A stretch of 64,000 nucleotides of DNA, taken from the NCBI GenBank assembly GCA_019722365.1, contig JADFUC010001925.1, positions 620,001 to 684,000 on the forward strand. Direction: 5' to 3'. The notes below the pieces were generated by a model. The model saw only the letters and a program-made list of their open reading frames with translations, searched no databases and was not told the DNA's origin. The DNA comes from Lithospermum erythrorhizon. Taxonomy: Eukaryota; Streptophyta; Magnoliopsida; Boraginales; Boraginaceae. Below, piece after piece: positions 48,481-61,055 of the stretch (the stretch's first letter is position 1; each line of letters starts with the position of its first letter). The position numbers and the translations under genes are program-made.

Positions 48481-49639
48481 CAATGACAGTCATTTAAAAT
48501 AACCTGTGACAGATCCACCACAAATTGTTCCCCTCGCCTATGTTATAAAGAAGCGAACAATAAAATAACTCTCCTATACAATAAATCCTTTAAGACAATC
48601 TCGATTAAATAAAATTTAATCAATCAATCTTCTATATATATTCGATGTCTCGTAGTAACAAAAATAATTGAAATTTGGGACAATATCATAAAAGACTATA
48701 AAATATCATCGCAAGAATAAGGAAAGAGCGTAAACTATTAGCCTTGAATAATAGAAGAAAAGTATAGAAGATAATATGAATATGTGAGAATATATGTAGT
48801 ACAAAGTAGGAAAAAGTGTTTTAAAAAAATAAAAATAAAAATAAAATTGCAAGAACAAGTAAGAGCCAGACCTCAGCTTGATACTAAGTTTAATCAATCC
48901 TAATAACGATTTGGTTGGGGAAACTAGTTAGCGGTCTGTCGAGATCTCGATAAAAGAAACTAAGTTAACTCGATCCCTAACCGGACCTTGATAAAACTAG
49001 TTTAAATCGAAATCCCTGTCGAGACCTTGATAAAGAAAGCTAGTCAAAATCGATTAGCGGGAATTGATAAAAACCATTAACAAGGCATAAATAAAGAGTA
49101 CTTAACCCGTTCAAATAGAATCGCCTCGTTTGGGAGGGAATTACTAAAGAAGAATGATTCTAAGTATCTCGGCGCCTCCGGCAGGGTTGAGGCCCTAAGC
49201 CAGTTCTAAAAAGCTGATATATCTTCAGCCAGAGCCTCCCTCGTTGACAACCTTTTTGAAAAATATTATCGGAAGAGGCAAAGGAGGGTCAGTTAATCAA
49301 GAAAAGAAAACCAAATATCCAAATTTATGCCATCTGTACGAGAAGCAGGCGGAAGGAAAAATGTTAAGGAGCAATTTATGTGGAAGTTTAAGCCAATCAA
49401 GACAAAACGATTAAGTGCTAAATGGCATTACTTCAAAAATAGTGCGATCCCCACTTTGAAGACAAACTCGTGTAAAGTAATATTAAAATATCGATACCGG
49501 CCTGCATCGCGAGAGGCATAAAGATAAGATATTGCGAAAAGTTCAACCCGGTAAGGATGAGTATCCCAAAAGCCATAGATAAGAAGAACTTCTCTTATAG
49601 AAACAAGGAAGAGGTGAAGACATGCTTGAGCAGTCCAGC

Positions 49640-49945
49640 GGGCCTTAGAAAGAAAGGCTCTCTCATCGTCTTAATGAGGAAGAGCAATAACGATCGTCGA
49701 ATCGTTCAAGTTAAAATCCCTCAAATACCAGCGAGGGAAGTAGCAAAAGAAACGATCGTCTAACGGTCAAGCTTCATCCCTCGCCGCCTTGAGGAAGTAG
49801 TGAAACGATTCGGAATACGTTCAAGCTAAGAAGGCTCCGTCTCAGCGAGGAAGTAGCAAAGAACAATCAAAACCGAATCGTTCAAGGCCAATCCTTAGTC
49901 TCGGCGAGGAAGTAGCAAGAACAATGCGTCAAATCGTTCAAGCTA
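49640..49945 (+). repeat. palindromic ~60-bp tandem repeat, array A (about 5 units)
   Basis: Each unit contains CTCAGCGAGGAAGTAGCAA, then a CGAT..AATCGTTCAAG block, then GCTAAATCC-type sequence. The array stops at 49945 against a TGTTAG-starting insertion and the same unit resumes at about 51100. Confidence 0.85.
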
Positions 49946-51095
49946 ATGTTAGCCTAGATATAACTTATGGGGGGTGAATAAGGTTTTTAAGTTACGTTAA
50001 TGCTTTCGAGTTTTAATTTAATAATGCGGAATTAACAAATAATAGAATAAAGATTAATGTGATAAACCTACCCAAAGCTCGAGAATAATTAGTCAACAAT
50101 TTAACAATCAAATGATTAACAATAATAATATGAATATAGAAATTCAGAGTAAAGAAAGACAATACACCGCGATTTTAACGAGCTTCGGTTCCCTCTTGCT
50201 CGGCCAGTCGAACTTGACCTCGGGATTTTAGCAAAAGATAACTAGGAAAATGTTTGAATTCACACAGCAACTTCTCTCAGAATATTATCAAACACCTAGC
50301 CTCGACTAAGTGACCCCGAGCTACCGCTAAGGATTTCCAGCTCCTAATCAACCTAGATTAGGAACCCAGAACACACTTCTTAGAGGTTTCAGCTTTCTAA
50401 CTTGCTTTCGACTTAAATATGAGCCCACAATAGCTTCACCACACAAAGGTTTCCTCAAATACAATAAAGGAATTGAGATATTAAACTTTTAAGCACAATT
50501 AGGAAACTCTCTAAAAGATAATGACGTATTAAATGTAGGAGTAATGACTTTTGCCTTTTTGATTCAAAGAAATTAATTGCTTGAGAATGCGGTCAAAAAA
50601 GAATTATCAAAAGTTGTTTTTTGTTTTGAATGAAAAGGCTTTATATAGTGCACCAAATTTAAAATTTGGCGCAGCATCGACCCGTCGAGGCGAGGGGGTC
50701 TCGATGAAGCCCTCGATGGGTTAAGATGCAACGGTCCTCAAAGCTGAGGCTCTGTATAAAGACCACTATCGAGGAGGTCGAGAGTCGTCGCTGAGGACCC
50801 TACTCCCGAGACGGGGAGTCTCGAAGAGGTCTCGATCATCGGGACCCGGGGGAACCCTCTGAATCAGTTGAATTTCTCTTCCATGAGCCTATAAGCAATA
50901 AGAACCACGAGCTCCTTGAAGGCTTGGCGTTTGTTAGACACAAATCCATGAGCTGCGAACATCGATCAACATTTTTAGCGCTTGAACTTATTTAAGAATA
51001 AACTGAATACGTTCACTTGAAAGCGGGATTGGATTCGTTTAAACAATTTGTTATCTTCAAAAGCGAGGTTTGAATCGAATACCATTATTCATGAC
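49946..51095. mobile_element. LTR-like insertion splitting the tandem array
   Basis: About 1.15 kb of different composition between two parts of one tandem array. It opens with TGTTAGCCTAGATATAAC then GGGGGGTGAATAAGG, and contains ACCGCGATTTTAACGAG with a GGTTCCC-type block. These are features of some plant copia LTRs, so a solo LTR is plausible. The right boundary and target duplication are not resolved. Confidence 0.45.
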
Positions 51096-51099
51096 TAAA

Positions 51100-52045
51100 T
51101 CCGTCGTCTCAGCGAGGAAGTAGTGAAGAAGCAGGTTCGAAATCGTTCAAGCTAAATTGCCTCGCCTCGGCGAAGAGTAGCAAGAAGCGATCGTCGAATC
51201 GTTCAAGAAAGCTAAAGCTGCTTGTCTCAATGAGGAAGTAGTGAAGAAGAGCGGTTCGAATACGTCAAGCTAATTCCCTCGTCTCAACGAGGAAATGGCG
51301 AGCGATTCGAATGGATTCAAAGAAATTAAATCCGTGCAGCGAAGAAGTAGCAAACGATTCCCGAATCGTTCAGAAGCTAAATATCCTCTCTCATCTCCAG
51401 TAGCAAGAACAATTGTCTAACCGTTCAAGATAAATCCCTCGTCTCCACTTGAAGAAGTAGCAAGAGCGATCGTCTAACCGTTCGAGCTAAATCCTAGGTC
51501 TCACCGACAAGGGAAGTAGTGAAGAGCGATTCCGGAGAATGCGTTGAGCTGAAATCCCCTCGTCTCAACGATAGCAGGCGATCATTGAATCGTTCAAGGC
51601 TAAATCTCCTCGTCTCCAGAGTAGCGAAGAAGCGATTGATCAATGGATTCCAAGCTAAAATCTCTCGTCTTAACGAGGAAATGGCGAGAGAAGATTGACG
51701 AATCGTTCGAGCTAAAGTTTTTCTCTTAATGAGAAAAGAAAAGTGATTCCCAAATCATTTTTAGTTAAAATCCCTAGATGTACTTGAGGAAGAGCAAAAA
51801 AGTAATTCCCCAAAATCATTTTATCTAAGTCCCTCGTCTTAACGAGGAAGAGAGCAAAATTGATTCCCCACAGTCGTTTAGCTAAATCTTTTCGTCTTAG
51901 CGAGAAGAGCAAAAATGATTCCCAGATCATTTATCTAAGTACCTCATCTTAACGAGGAAGGGGCATAAATGATCCTCGGTCGGTTTCCCTTTAAAAATCC
52001 TCTTCTTAACGAGGAAGAGAAAATGATTCTCAAATGCGATTAATA
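51100..52045 (+). repeat. palindromic ~60-bp tandem repeat, array B (about 15-18 units)
   Basis: Continuation of array A. The consensus unit is roughly CCTCGTCTTAACGAGGAAG then TAGCAAGAGCGATTCCC then GAATCGTTCAAGCTAAAT. It holds two inverted repeats: CCTCGTC with AACGAGG, and GATTC with GAATC. From 51700 onward the units form a variant subfamily (AGAGCAAAAATGATTCCC), showing local homogenisation. Many units carry small indels. Confidence 0.88.
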
Positions 52046-53200
52046 CCCAACTTCCCTCCGGCCGAATCTCGGACTTGATGGTACTTAAAACTATGCGATC
52101 AGTATGCCATATTTTAATCTAGTTCTAGAAAATACTCCTCAGCGTCTCACACTGTGACTTTGAAGAAGCAGGGGAGCAATTGATACAACTAAAATATATG
52201 GAGTTCGGAGCCCTACAAACAACTAACCTTTCAAGTGTGAAATCCTTGGAATCATATCTGAAGTTACACGCCGTTGGAAATCACATGTGAGAGCTTTTCA
52301 TAGACACCAAGATCATCCAAACGGATTAGTGTACAAGATGATATGACCTCCTAAAAGATGAGTAATTGAGACAAAACTGGCATGCATATGAATAACATTG
52401 ATAAGTCTATTCCTCCACATAAATTTATAGGAATAAAGTATATTCTCCTAATTTTTCAAGTTTTTATAATTAGAAATAAATTTTTATTTCATTTGGATAA
52501 CATATGATATGTGTTATAAATTGTGGGGTTTATGTTAGTAATGGTGAAGAAAGAGAAAATTGAATTATTGTTTGAAATATTTATTATTGTGGAGTGTAAA
52601 AATAATTGGAGATATTTGATGTGAGGAAAAAGAATAATCTAATGTGACAATAAATTTTTAAAATATGTATTATTGTGAATAGTCTAAAGTGATCCTGCAT
52701 TAATGTACATTAGTTTTTATAATTCAAATATATAATACTGTATTTACATACAACACAACACACTAAATGTTGGTTCATAAGTGACCTTAAATGGTTATTT
52801 ATTTGTGAGTTGTACATCTAAATTAGATATACTGTATGTTTTTTTTTGTTGTAGCCGTTATTTAAGTTATTCTCGGCTTTCTTGTCATGATTTTTCAAGT
52901 CATGGTTCATAAACACATCATATAGAATTCAATTCGGTCTAGTTTATAGTATGGGCAACTCAAATCATCAAAGGCCCTGTCTTCCCTGATTGTACCCGTC
53001 TGGGTACACCACTTTACCAGTTAAAACCAAATCATACTCCATAGTAGTTGGGTCCCCTTGAAACATGGTCAGCCCGCCCAGCCAAGGATCGAATCGGGCC
53101 GACTCGTGTAACATGTTAGAGCGGACCCACACCGCTTAGGCAAGATCCGACCCGTTAAAGGGATTGTGAACTTTCTATTCGATTCGAGTCCCGTGTATGA
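52046..53200. other. AT-rich non-coding region
   Basis: No gene seen. Sequence from 52050 to 52990 is AT-rich with no repeat class recognised. A GC-richer patch at 53050-53220 could be retrotransposon debris. Confidence 0.4.
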
Positions 53201-53224
53201 GGTTGGCGTGTTGCTTTGGGTTAA

Positions 53225-54180
53225 CGGTACCACGTTTATAAGATTTACAATTTTTTTTTCTTAAGCGGTACCCGTTTGGATTTATGAGTATACTGTTTAT
53301 TACCTTAAAATTGAACAAATAACATTTCTAATGAAATAACTTTTTATTAATAGTTCAAATAGATAGTTTAAGATACACGACTTTTCTCGCAAGCATTGAG
53401 ACCATACATACGGACAACAAATGCGATCTGATGATTACGTTCGGATCCTTTTAGGGTGAAACACAGAAAGTTATAAAGTCACCAACGGTTAGGTTGTGAC
53501 GTTCCACAAATTAGGCCACCAAATCCGTGAAATGAAAGCATGGTATGTTTAGTCACCCGTCCTCGAGCCTTCATTTTCGATTTTGATGTCATAAAGCTGG
53601 GCGTCATCAACGAGCTTTAAGCTTACACTCGCGGCCACAAAAGTTGACACCTTGAGAGCAAGGCGGGAGAGTAGTGTTTCGGCGGATAGATCAGCGATAA
53701 CCTTGAAAAACCTGCCACACGGCGCTCCTACGAAATTTCTTTTTCTTGGAGGCATAGTGAACTTGGCGATTAAGTTGATACTTATGATTTGTGAACTTGG
53801 GATTATTACAAAAATGAAAAATGGTTTTATTCTGAGATCAAGAAAAAAGCTTTACACACATATTACGCTTTATAAGCGGTACACCGTTTAAGCAACAGTA
53901 CAGGCAATTCATAGCGGCTCTTGTGTCTTACCGCGTGGTACCCGTTTGGATGAAAGCGATTACCGTGTTAATATTCAGCTGACTCACTTTTTATGAACTT
54001 TTTATGATCGCCCGTGGTACCCGTTCGGATGAAAGCGGTACCGGTAGTTCTAGGCTACTTTTATGAAATTTTATGATCACCGCGTGGTACGTTTGGTTGA
54101 AAGCGGTACCTCGTTCAACCAACCGGTTATGTTTGTGCTAGCGTGAAATGCTCGACTCATCCAGCGGTACCGCATTACAA
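53225..54180 (+). repeat. scattered and tandem GGTACC-centred repeat
   Basis: AGCGGTACCCGTTTGGATGA-type units occur near 53265, 53870, 53930, 54015, 54085 and 54160. Between 53928 and 54110 they form about three tandem units of 70-80 bp, each with TTTTTATGAACTTTTTATGATCG-like sequence. Each unit has a GGTACC or GGTACCCG palindrome. The short minus-strand frame at 53549-53755 (starts MPPRKRNFVGAP) lies between units and has no recognised function. Confidence 0.65.
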
Positions 54181-54639
54181 AAATGTGATTCTAAGGAATA
54201 TTACTTCATTTTCTTTCATCAATCCAAGTGGTACCACGTCATGGAGAGAAGCTCACATAAAGGGCAACGCCTCCGGCTTTGTTCACTTAACTGCCAATCA
54301 TTCTTAAACAATCTCAAATCCAACAACAATCATTTTTCTAAACAATTTACAATATTCATTACTTGTTTGTTTTTAAGAAGTCTAAATTTTAGCAAGTCTA
54401 AGGATTCAATCGAAGTCTAATGATTCTTTTTCAAGTCATGAGCTTGTTCGTTGCAATCTACAATCTTACGCACTCCGTCTCGGTTCGGTATTATCATCGT
54501 CTTTTTTTTAATAGTGATATTTGTTCTTAAAAATTAATAGCGTAATCTTGGTAAAATGTTGAAAGTGAAATTGATAGTGCTAGTATGTCTAATGATTATG
54601 TTAATCTAGATGATGATGTCGTATGGATGAATTACTAAG

Positions 54640-54800
54640 TAATTAACGCTACGTCCCAGTCTTCTGCGGATCTTGCTGTGAAAGGAAAAACTTCATGGAT
54701 TTGGCAACATTTTGGGGAGGCCAGGCAAGTGAAAATCCAAAAACAACGTATAGATTAAGAGAACATTATGAAAAAGCGAGGTGGGGAGTGCAAAGGAGGA
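54640..54800 (+). pseudogene. possible hAT-type BED-finger fragment
   Basis: One frame reads KGKTSWIWQHFGEARQV, resembling the start of BED zinc fingers in plant hAT transposases. The paired Cys/His ligands that should follow are not seen, so this is a weak resemblance only. Confidence 0.22.
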
Positions 54801-55882
54801 GCCGTCTTCTTAGACATTTATTACATCATAAGATCCTTGGGATGGCGGTGTGGGGGTGGTACAAGGGAATGATTAATGCAATGAGCCGAGGCGGATTTTT
54901 TTTTATTTTAATATTTTCACTTATAGGATGGAAACTATAAAAATTTATGTGTTGATTCTTTTGCCTTTTTAATCATTGTGATGGATGGCGTTTCACTAAT
55001 TGGTTTCGATAAGTTTTATTAGGAGCAAAATATTCATTTCGATAAATTTTAACACTATTTGGGTGTGCTTTTAGTCCCCACTCCTCAAAAACTTCCAGCA
55101 CTATTGAAATTTGTTTCCACTTATATAATATCTTATCCAATTTATTTTAAGCATATAAATGTCAATCCCTCCATCCCATGGTTGTCTACATTCAGTTTTT
55201 TTCATTTTTCATAACTTATTTCATTTAATCAATTTTACATGAATTTTAGGTAATAGACCAATTTTAATTAATTTTTAAAAAGTTTTTTCACTTAAATTTT
55301 TTTTAAAAAGTCTAACACTAAAAATTGGGGTGGAGAGAGTTTTTTTTTTTTTGGGAATAAATTATAAAAGTACTCCGTATGTATAAAAGTAAAAGTCATT
55401 GGAAGGGAAAAAAAAGAAAGATTACGATGATGGAGGTAAACTCACGTGTAAGGTTGATGGCACATAGCTACATTATTAATGAAATTCCATCATTTCTCTT
55501 GCAGGTACCGAAATTATGCGAAATGATGAAATTTTACCCCAAAAAATAGAAGAATTAAAGCGTCGCGACATTGATGAGGACATACATGGGCTGGTTAAAA
55601 GGTAAAGTAGATCAGGAAATTAAGTGGTCACATGAACTTGTACCCCATAGCATTAGAAGCCACTACATACCCAATGAGATTACAAGGATACACAACTTCA
55701 TATTTATCCCATGTTTGGTAGTATGGCAAATTGGCAATATATAAAAGAGTGGATGTATTATATATTTTGTCAGATCAATTGTAGAAGTTCTCTATATTTC
55801 CTATTTTATCACCAATATCAACTATGGTTTTACATAGGAGACACCATCCATTAATGTTCTTATTTTTAACCAATTAATTTCA

Positions 55883-55884
<2 letters not shown>

Positions 55885-55919
<35 letters not shown>
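55885..55919. repeat. (TA)n microsatellite
   Basis: About 34 bp of uninterrupted alternating TA. Confidence 0.9.
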
Positions 55920-55921
<2 letters not shown>

Positions 55922-57620
55922 GATATATTATGCATATCTCAAAAGTTTCCTTACCATGTTAAGTTTTTCTTTGAAACCAAACTACTACCATCTCTACATT
56001 TCGTTTGATACCAAACTCAGCGTTAATTAATTGCCTTCCATTGAAATCTTAGGCCAATGCAATGATCTCTCTCGATTGCCTAGATGATGATGGGCACTCA
56101 ATTGAGTTGAATAGTTGAATGAATACTTGATAACTTTGGCCATGCAAATCTTTTTTACATCTGCCATCAATTGATGAAAACAACCGCTAACACCTTTGGA
56201 GTTTTGCAGCATAGTAAATTAAAGGAAGAAAAGTTAACTAGAAATGGCTGCAAAAAGAATTTACGGGTTGGGTAATTATAACCTATATACAAAGCCTTTT
56301 GTAGTATGGGTTGTCATCATTACTCATTAGTATCTCTACAAGCAAGTTATAAATGTACAACAAAGCAGCAGAATCATTACTTTGCTAATTGCATTAATTA
56401 ATCTTTTAATAGTTCATGAAATTTTCATTTATTCGGACTATAAAACTTTCTAATATGACAAGCATGAATGAGTGATGAAATTAATGGGGAAAATAAAATT
56501 GGTAAATGAGTGACAAAAGTGGAATTTAAATATGTATTCTAATCATGAATCGAATGTATGTCTTACAGAGAAGGTGTTTCTATGTAATTTTATTACAATC
56601 CACTAATACAATATTATGAAGAAAAAAAAACAATATTCCATTTAATGTAACTTCACCAAAATGTGAGCAGACACATCATACTCATTTCCAAGCATATATT
56701 ATTATATTTAGTTTGTTTGTTTTTTTGCCTAGGATAGCATATGAAAAATTTGAACACAATTCATGTCACAGAATCATGTGTTAAAATATTAAAAATAGTT
56801 AGTATAGTAGATGCTCTATTTTAAAAAAAAAATATATTAAATTAGACACTTATCATAATATTATTGATATGATATACATGAAAACACTAAATGAAACAAG
56901 TGATTCAAGCAAGAAAAATTTACATGTAAAGAACTCCGTAATAAAAACTCAAAACCAAACAAAAGATAATCGATGATGAATAATGATGATGTGGATGAGG
57001 TGGTGATGATGACTTCATTTGGTTGGAACCAATTAAATACCATCATTGCGAATCTACGGACCCCTAAAGTCATACGGATACCATCATCTCTGTAGTTAGG
57101 AATTCAAGTATCTAACACAATAATAAAAGAGAATCCATTTGGTTCCTCCACTCTTCTTTATTAGATGAATAAAAAATTGTTTTCCAATATTTTAAAATGT
57201 TGATTATTGATTTTTTTATAATTCTGAAGCCAAATGCTTGTGAATGTATTATATAATATTTGGATGAAAGTATATTGAGATATAATATTGTTAGCATATT
57301 TTGTTATTAGTATGATGATTTTGGTTGAAATTAATATTATGTGTCAATTAAAATTAAATAAAGTTTATTAATTTTAATTACTGAAAAATAAACAAGACAA
57401 TCTTTCAAGATGAAGATAGTACCAGTTTTCCTCCTATAGTATTTGAAACTAAAAAATATTTTAAGAAAAATAAAACTTTAATATTATATTTTTAAATTTA
57501 ATGCAATTTTCAATTTCTGAAATATAGCCATTAAATAGCAAACAACACTTTTTAGAACTTTATGGACGTAAAAAACTAAAAAGCAAATTTTTGTAAGGGA
57601 AACAATCATGGCATTTTAGT

Positions 57621-57744
57621 ATTCATAATGAAAAATATTTTATATACACAAGAGATCATTATGAAACAAATATTATTCATAATGAAAAAATGTACACATA
57701 TACACAAGAGATCATTATGAAACAAATATTATTCATAATGAAAA
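57621..57744. repeat. two-and-a-bit-copy ~55-bp tandem repeat
   Basis: Units 57621-57674 and 57675-57730, plus a partial third to 57744. Each runs ATTCATAATGAAAA, then ACACAAGAGATCATTATG and AAACAAATATT. The unit contains CATAATG and its reverse complement CATTATG, so single units can fold back. Confidence 0.88.
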
Positions 57745-58393
57745 TGCTTCTATAAAGAATAATAATTTATGAAAGTTATGTCACTTATTGTTGCAACAAT
57801 TATAATTCATGAAAGTTTATAAATTTAAAATCATTTAAAAATACATTTAGGCGAAATTTTTTTTTGGAATGGAGGAGGTAGTAATTAAATTAAAAAATTG
57901 TGACATACATAGAATGAGTTACCTATTAACCTTCTAATGGCTTCGGGTCAAGTATCACACTCGATTATATTAATAAATCTTTGAAATAGTCTCTAGTCTT
58001 TTGAGTGAGTGGGACTAAAAGCACAATCAAATAGTGTCAAAATCGAATGAAATAATTATTTTGCCCATAATAAAATTTTCTAAAACACTACATTTACAAA
58101 TAGAAAAGCTAAAATAGTAATTTTACTCCTTCTTTTTGACACTGTTTAGAACAGTGTAGCACCAGTACTTTTTACTACCCCATAACAATTCACATGATAC
58201 CACCCAAGAAAACTCACATCATCATAATCATTAGGCAAATTGAAGATGAGAAAAAATTAAAATCCTTGCCTTAGCAAGCCGCCTGCATGGTTACACACTG
58301 CATGATTACTACCATGTCAGGAAACATAAGAGAGGGGGTTTGTTTCTCCCTCTCCTCTGTTTTTCCCTACTTTTTGCTGAGAGCCCCAACTGC

Positions 58394-58399
58394 TATAAA
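58394..58399 (+). promoter_or_regulatory. TATA box of ZPR3
   Basis: TATAAA in CTGCTATAAATTTGC, followed by a CT-rich leader (58430-58580). The leader leads to the 5'UTR intron donor. Confidence 0.6.
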
Positions 58400-58581
58400 T
58401 TTGCATTAGATTTGCCTCAATTGTTTCACTCTGAGCCTCTATTTTCCAAACTCATTTCAAAGCTTCTTCATCAGTTTATTTTTTCTTCTGAACAACTCTC
58501 CTAAAAGGTAATCTTTTTAGAAAAGCTAAAGAGCAGGCCCACACCACATCTCTCTGTTTTTTCTCTGCTTTTTTTCACCAA

Positions 58582-59139
58582 GTAAGGTAGACCAAGCTCC
58601 TTTCCTCTGTTTTATTCTTATTGTCTGTCTTATTTAGTTTTTCCAAGAATCTCATCAGATACTTTAATTTCAGTTTTTGAGGTTATTAAACTTACCCATT
58701 TTTGTACTTTCATTTTACTTAACAATTAAGTGGTTCACTTTCAAAGATACTCCAACACAATTCTTGATCTTAGGTACATTGTTTGCTAACTAAACAAGAG
58801 GAATAATATTTCTTGGTCCCTTGACTGTTTGTGTTTATGTTCTTTTAAAAATAACTACCTCCTATATCATGCATATTTAATTGAAAATAGTTCCTCTTAC
58901 ATTATTATTTTTCTATTATTCAAACTAATGTTGAAATAAGGTTGGCAATCCGATACTCTTATCCCCTTTAGAGGGTAGCCTATTTAGAGGTAATAGTACA
59001 TGTTATGGTGTTATAATATTAAGCTTAGCCAAACATCCTCTAAATTATTTCCATGGAGATTAAATATAATGTTTCACTTGAATGATTTGCTTTTATCATA
59101 GCAATAATTAAGTATTCTCAACATCTTATCATGTTTCAG
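58582..59139 (+). other. 5'UTR intron of the ZPR3 gene
   Basis: Donor CAA|GTAAGG after a pyrimidine-rich leader, acceptor TTTCAG|GACA four bases before the ATG. Intron length is about 558 bp. Alternative donor AAG|GTAGAC at 58587 is possible. Confidence 0.6.
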
Positions 59140-59143
59140 GACA

Positions 59144-59347
59144 ATGGACGAAATCAACACAAAGTTGTGCTTGCAAAACTTCTACATAATGCAAGAAAAT
59201 GAGAGGCTTCGAAGGCAAGCAGAGCTACTCCATCAAGAAAACAAAGAGCTGGTCATGGAGCTGAAGCAGAAGCTAAAACAAAAGAAATCAGCTAATCAAT
59301 CTGGAAACTCTTCAAACCAGAATGGTTCAGAATCAAGCAATAATTAG
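59144..59347 (+). CDS. ZPR3: LITTLE ZIPPER (ZPR3-type) leucine-zipper microprotein
   Basis: A 67-residue protein of the LITTLE ZIPPER family, made of a leucine zipper without a DNA-binding domain. In Arabidopsis ZPRs dimerise with class III HD-ZIP factors and block their DNA binding in shoot-meristem and leaf-polarity control; HD-ZIP IIIs in turn induce ZPR genes. The zipper covers about residues 8-45, with hydrophobic positions in KLCLQNFYIMQENERL and AELLHQENKELVMELKQKL. A Lys/Asn/Ser-rich tail follows (from about residue 46). Length and the N-terminal KL..QN.YI..ENERLRR pattern match ZPR3/ZPR4, which are shorter than ZPR1/ZPR2. The ORF is complete with its own stop. The 5'UTR intron just upstream supports an expressed gene. 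Confidence 0.92.
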   Translation: MDEINTKLCLQNFYIMQENERLRRQAELLHQENKELVMELKQKLKQKKSANQSGNSSNQNGSESSNN

Positions 59348-61055
59348 GCCAATATCATCATTATTAGTAATAGTGGATATCATTTCACCCCTCTATCTTA
59401 GCACTCCTCTTTTGGTGTCTCTATGGATTTTATAATCTTTGTAGGAGTCAAATAGTAGAATTTGTTTCAGTTTCTAATATGAAATGGAGGAAGCATAGTG
59501 TTAATGTGTTATTAGGATATGCAGTTTCTCTAGTCTTTTGGTAGGGTACATCTCTTATGTTTTCTTTGTGGTTTGAGTGTGGGGTTTGATCATATTGAAA
59601 CATATATAAAAATGGTATCCACTTTTGTTATGTCCCTATGTATTTGTGCTAGTTTAATTTGATTTTTGATTTTTAGGAGAATTATTTCTCTTTGATTTTT
59701 GCTTCTATTTCATTCGAGTCTTAACCGCTTAGTTAACAAAGTTTGAACTTTAACCTTATATTGTATCGATATCTCTAATCTCATAAACAATCTATTTGTT
59801 CTCTGTTCCCCTTCAAGATTTGATTTCACTCACATTAGGCTTAGTTTTGATTTTCCTTCCGATTATAATTTTTGTAAAAATATTTTTTCATGTAAAATGC
59901 CTTATACCGTGACCTTGGAAAATATTGCTTGCTTACGCCTGACATCTATTACAATTTACAAGCTAATTAGGTGTTTCATTCATAAATTAGTTCATTCAAT
60001 CATATGATTTAGCAAACACGTTTTACTCTTTTCAGATAATCCCACTTGCAAATCATTTCATTTTAAAAGCGGTACTCAAATGTTGTTGCATGAAATAGTA
60101 AACACCTTTTACTTTTTCCATTTATAAGACATTATCAAAGTGACGCTACAAAAAGTAATCTATACAAATAATTTTAAAAATATTCGATATATTTTTACGT
60201 TTAACTGTAAATTATTCTAAAATTGTGTAAACCTACACTCCTTTGAATTTTTAATTGATATTTTATTTTTGTAGCGGATACTTTGATCAAAAAAAATAAT
60301 TTTTAAATATAAGATGAAAAATTACAATAAAATACGACATCTAAATATTTTTGAAAACATCATTAGTATCAATTTTATAGCATGACCGGTTACTTTTTTG
60401 TGATACATTTTTTATTTTCTAGCACATTTCTTTATTTCAAGTATAATTTTATTAAATAATAATATTTCAAAATTATGAATAAATATTATTAATACATATT
60501 CAAAAAAAAGTTTTTATAAACTTAAATAATATATGTTAATCAGGTATATAATAATATTTTTTAGTAAAACATGAGTAATATAATATTAACATCCAAAATA
60601 ACATATTTGAATAATAATCAATCAAATACAATTATACTTGACGAATAGATAATTAGTTTCAAAAGATAAAAGATCTTCAATTTAAACATCTCATCTCTTT
60701 TCATCCAACTAAGAAAATAAATGAATTTTTTCGATACTTAATAACATTAATCATATTAACACGTTTCTGTAATTTCGATTACTTCACCAACTACAATTTT
60801 AATACGTTATCTATAACGATAATATTAAAGAAATGTTTTGGTATTTCACTTGTAATGCTTTTACTTTACGATTTTGTTACCACATGAAATTGAACGAGAA
60901 TGAAGAAAATTTGGTATGGTACGGGTTATGTCAAATCAGCTTTATATTCAATATGCCTAATTTTGTACATGGAGCTAAGTGGGAAATAATTTATCGGGAA
61001 TCCTCGAACTCCTCGTATACGACTTTTTATCATTATTTGTTACCTAGAAAGTAAA
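59348..61055. other. spacer downstream of ZPR3
   Basis: The first ~300 bp likely hold the ZPR3 3'UTR. The rest is AT-rich with no recognisable gene. The short frame at 60833-61054 has no known domain. Confidence 0.5.

Larger units (their letters stand above)
45690..49640 (+). mobile_element. degenerate Ty3/gypsy retrotransposon (Tat-like) region
   Basis: An LTR-promoter-like segment (CCTATAAATACTACTC at 45802) is followed by leader sequence, a recognisable gag remnant (46540-46795), then repeated and G-rich non-coding DNA. The gag type, together with tandem arrays beyond it, fits the Tat lineage, whose non-coding regions often hold tandem repeats. Ends, LTR pair and pol were not identified, so this is a remnant or a mosaic. 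Confidence 0.5.
54941..58380. other. AT-rich intergenic region upstream of ZPR3
   Basis: No host gene recognised. Contains the (TA)n tract at 55885 and the 55-bp direct repeat at 57621. Short frames (56027-56212, 56861-57073) are low-complexity. The last several hundred bases are the likely ZPR3 promoter. Confidence 0.5.

Noticed and set aside
49640..52045. CRISPR-like regular repeats
   Set aside because: This is a plant tandem array: units are contiguous with no unique spacers, and there are no cas genes.
53549..53755. 68-residue minus-strand frame starting MPPRKRNFVGAP
   Set aside because: Lies inside a repeat-rich segment; no recognised domain, so not called as a gene.
55150..55395. Possible MITE with CCCTCCATCCC-like left end
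   Set aside because: The right end does not pair convincingly and no TA duplication could be fixed.
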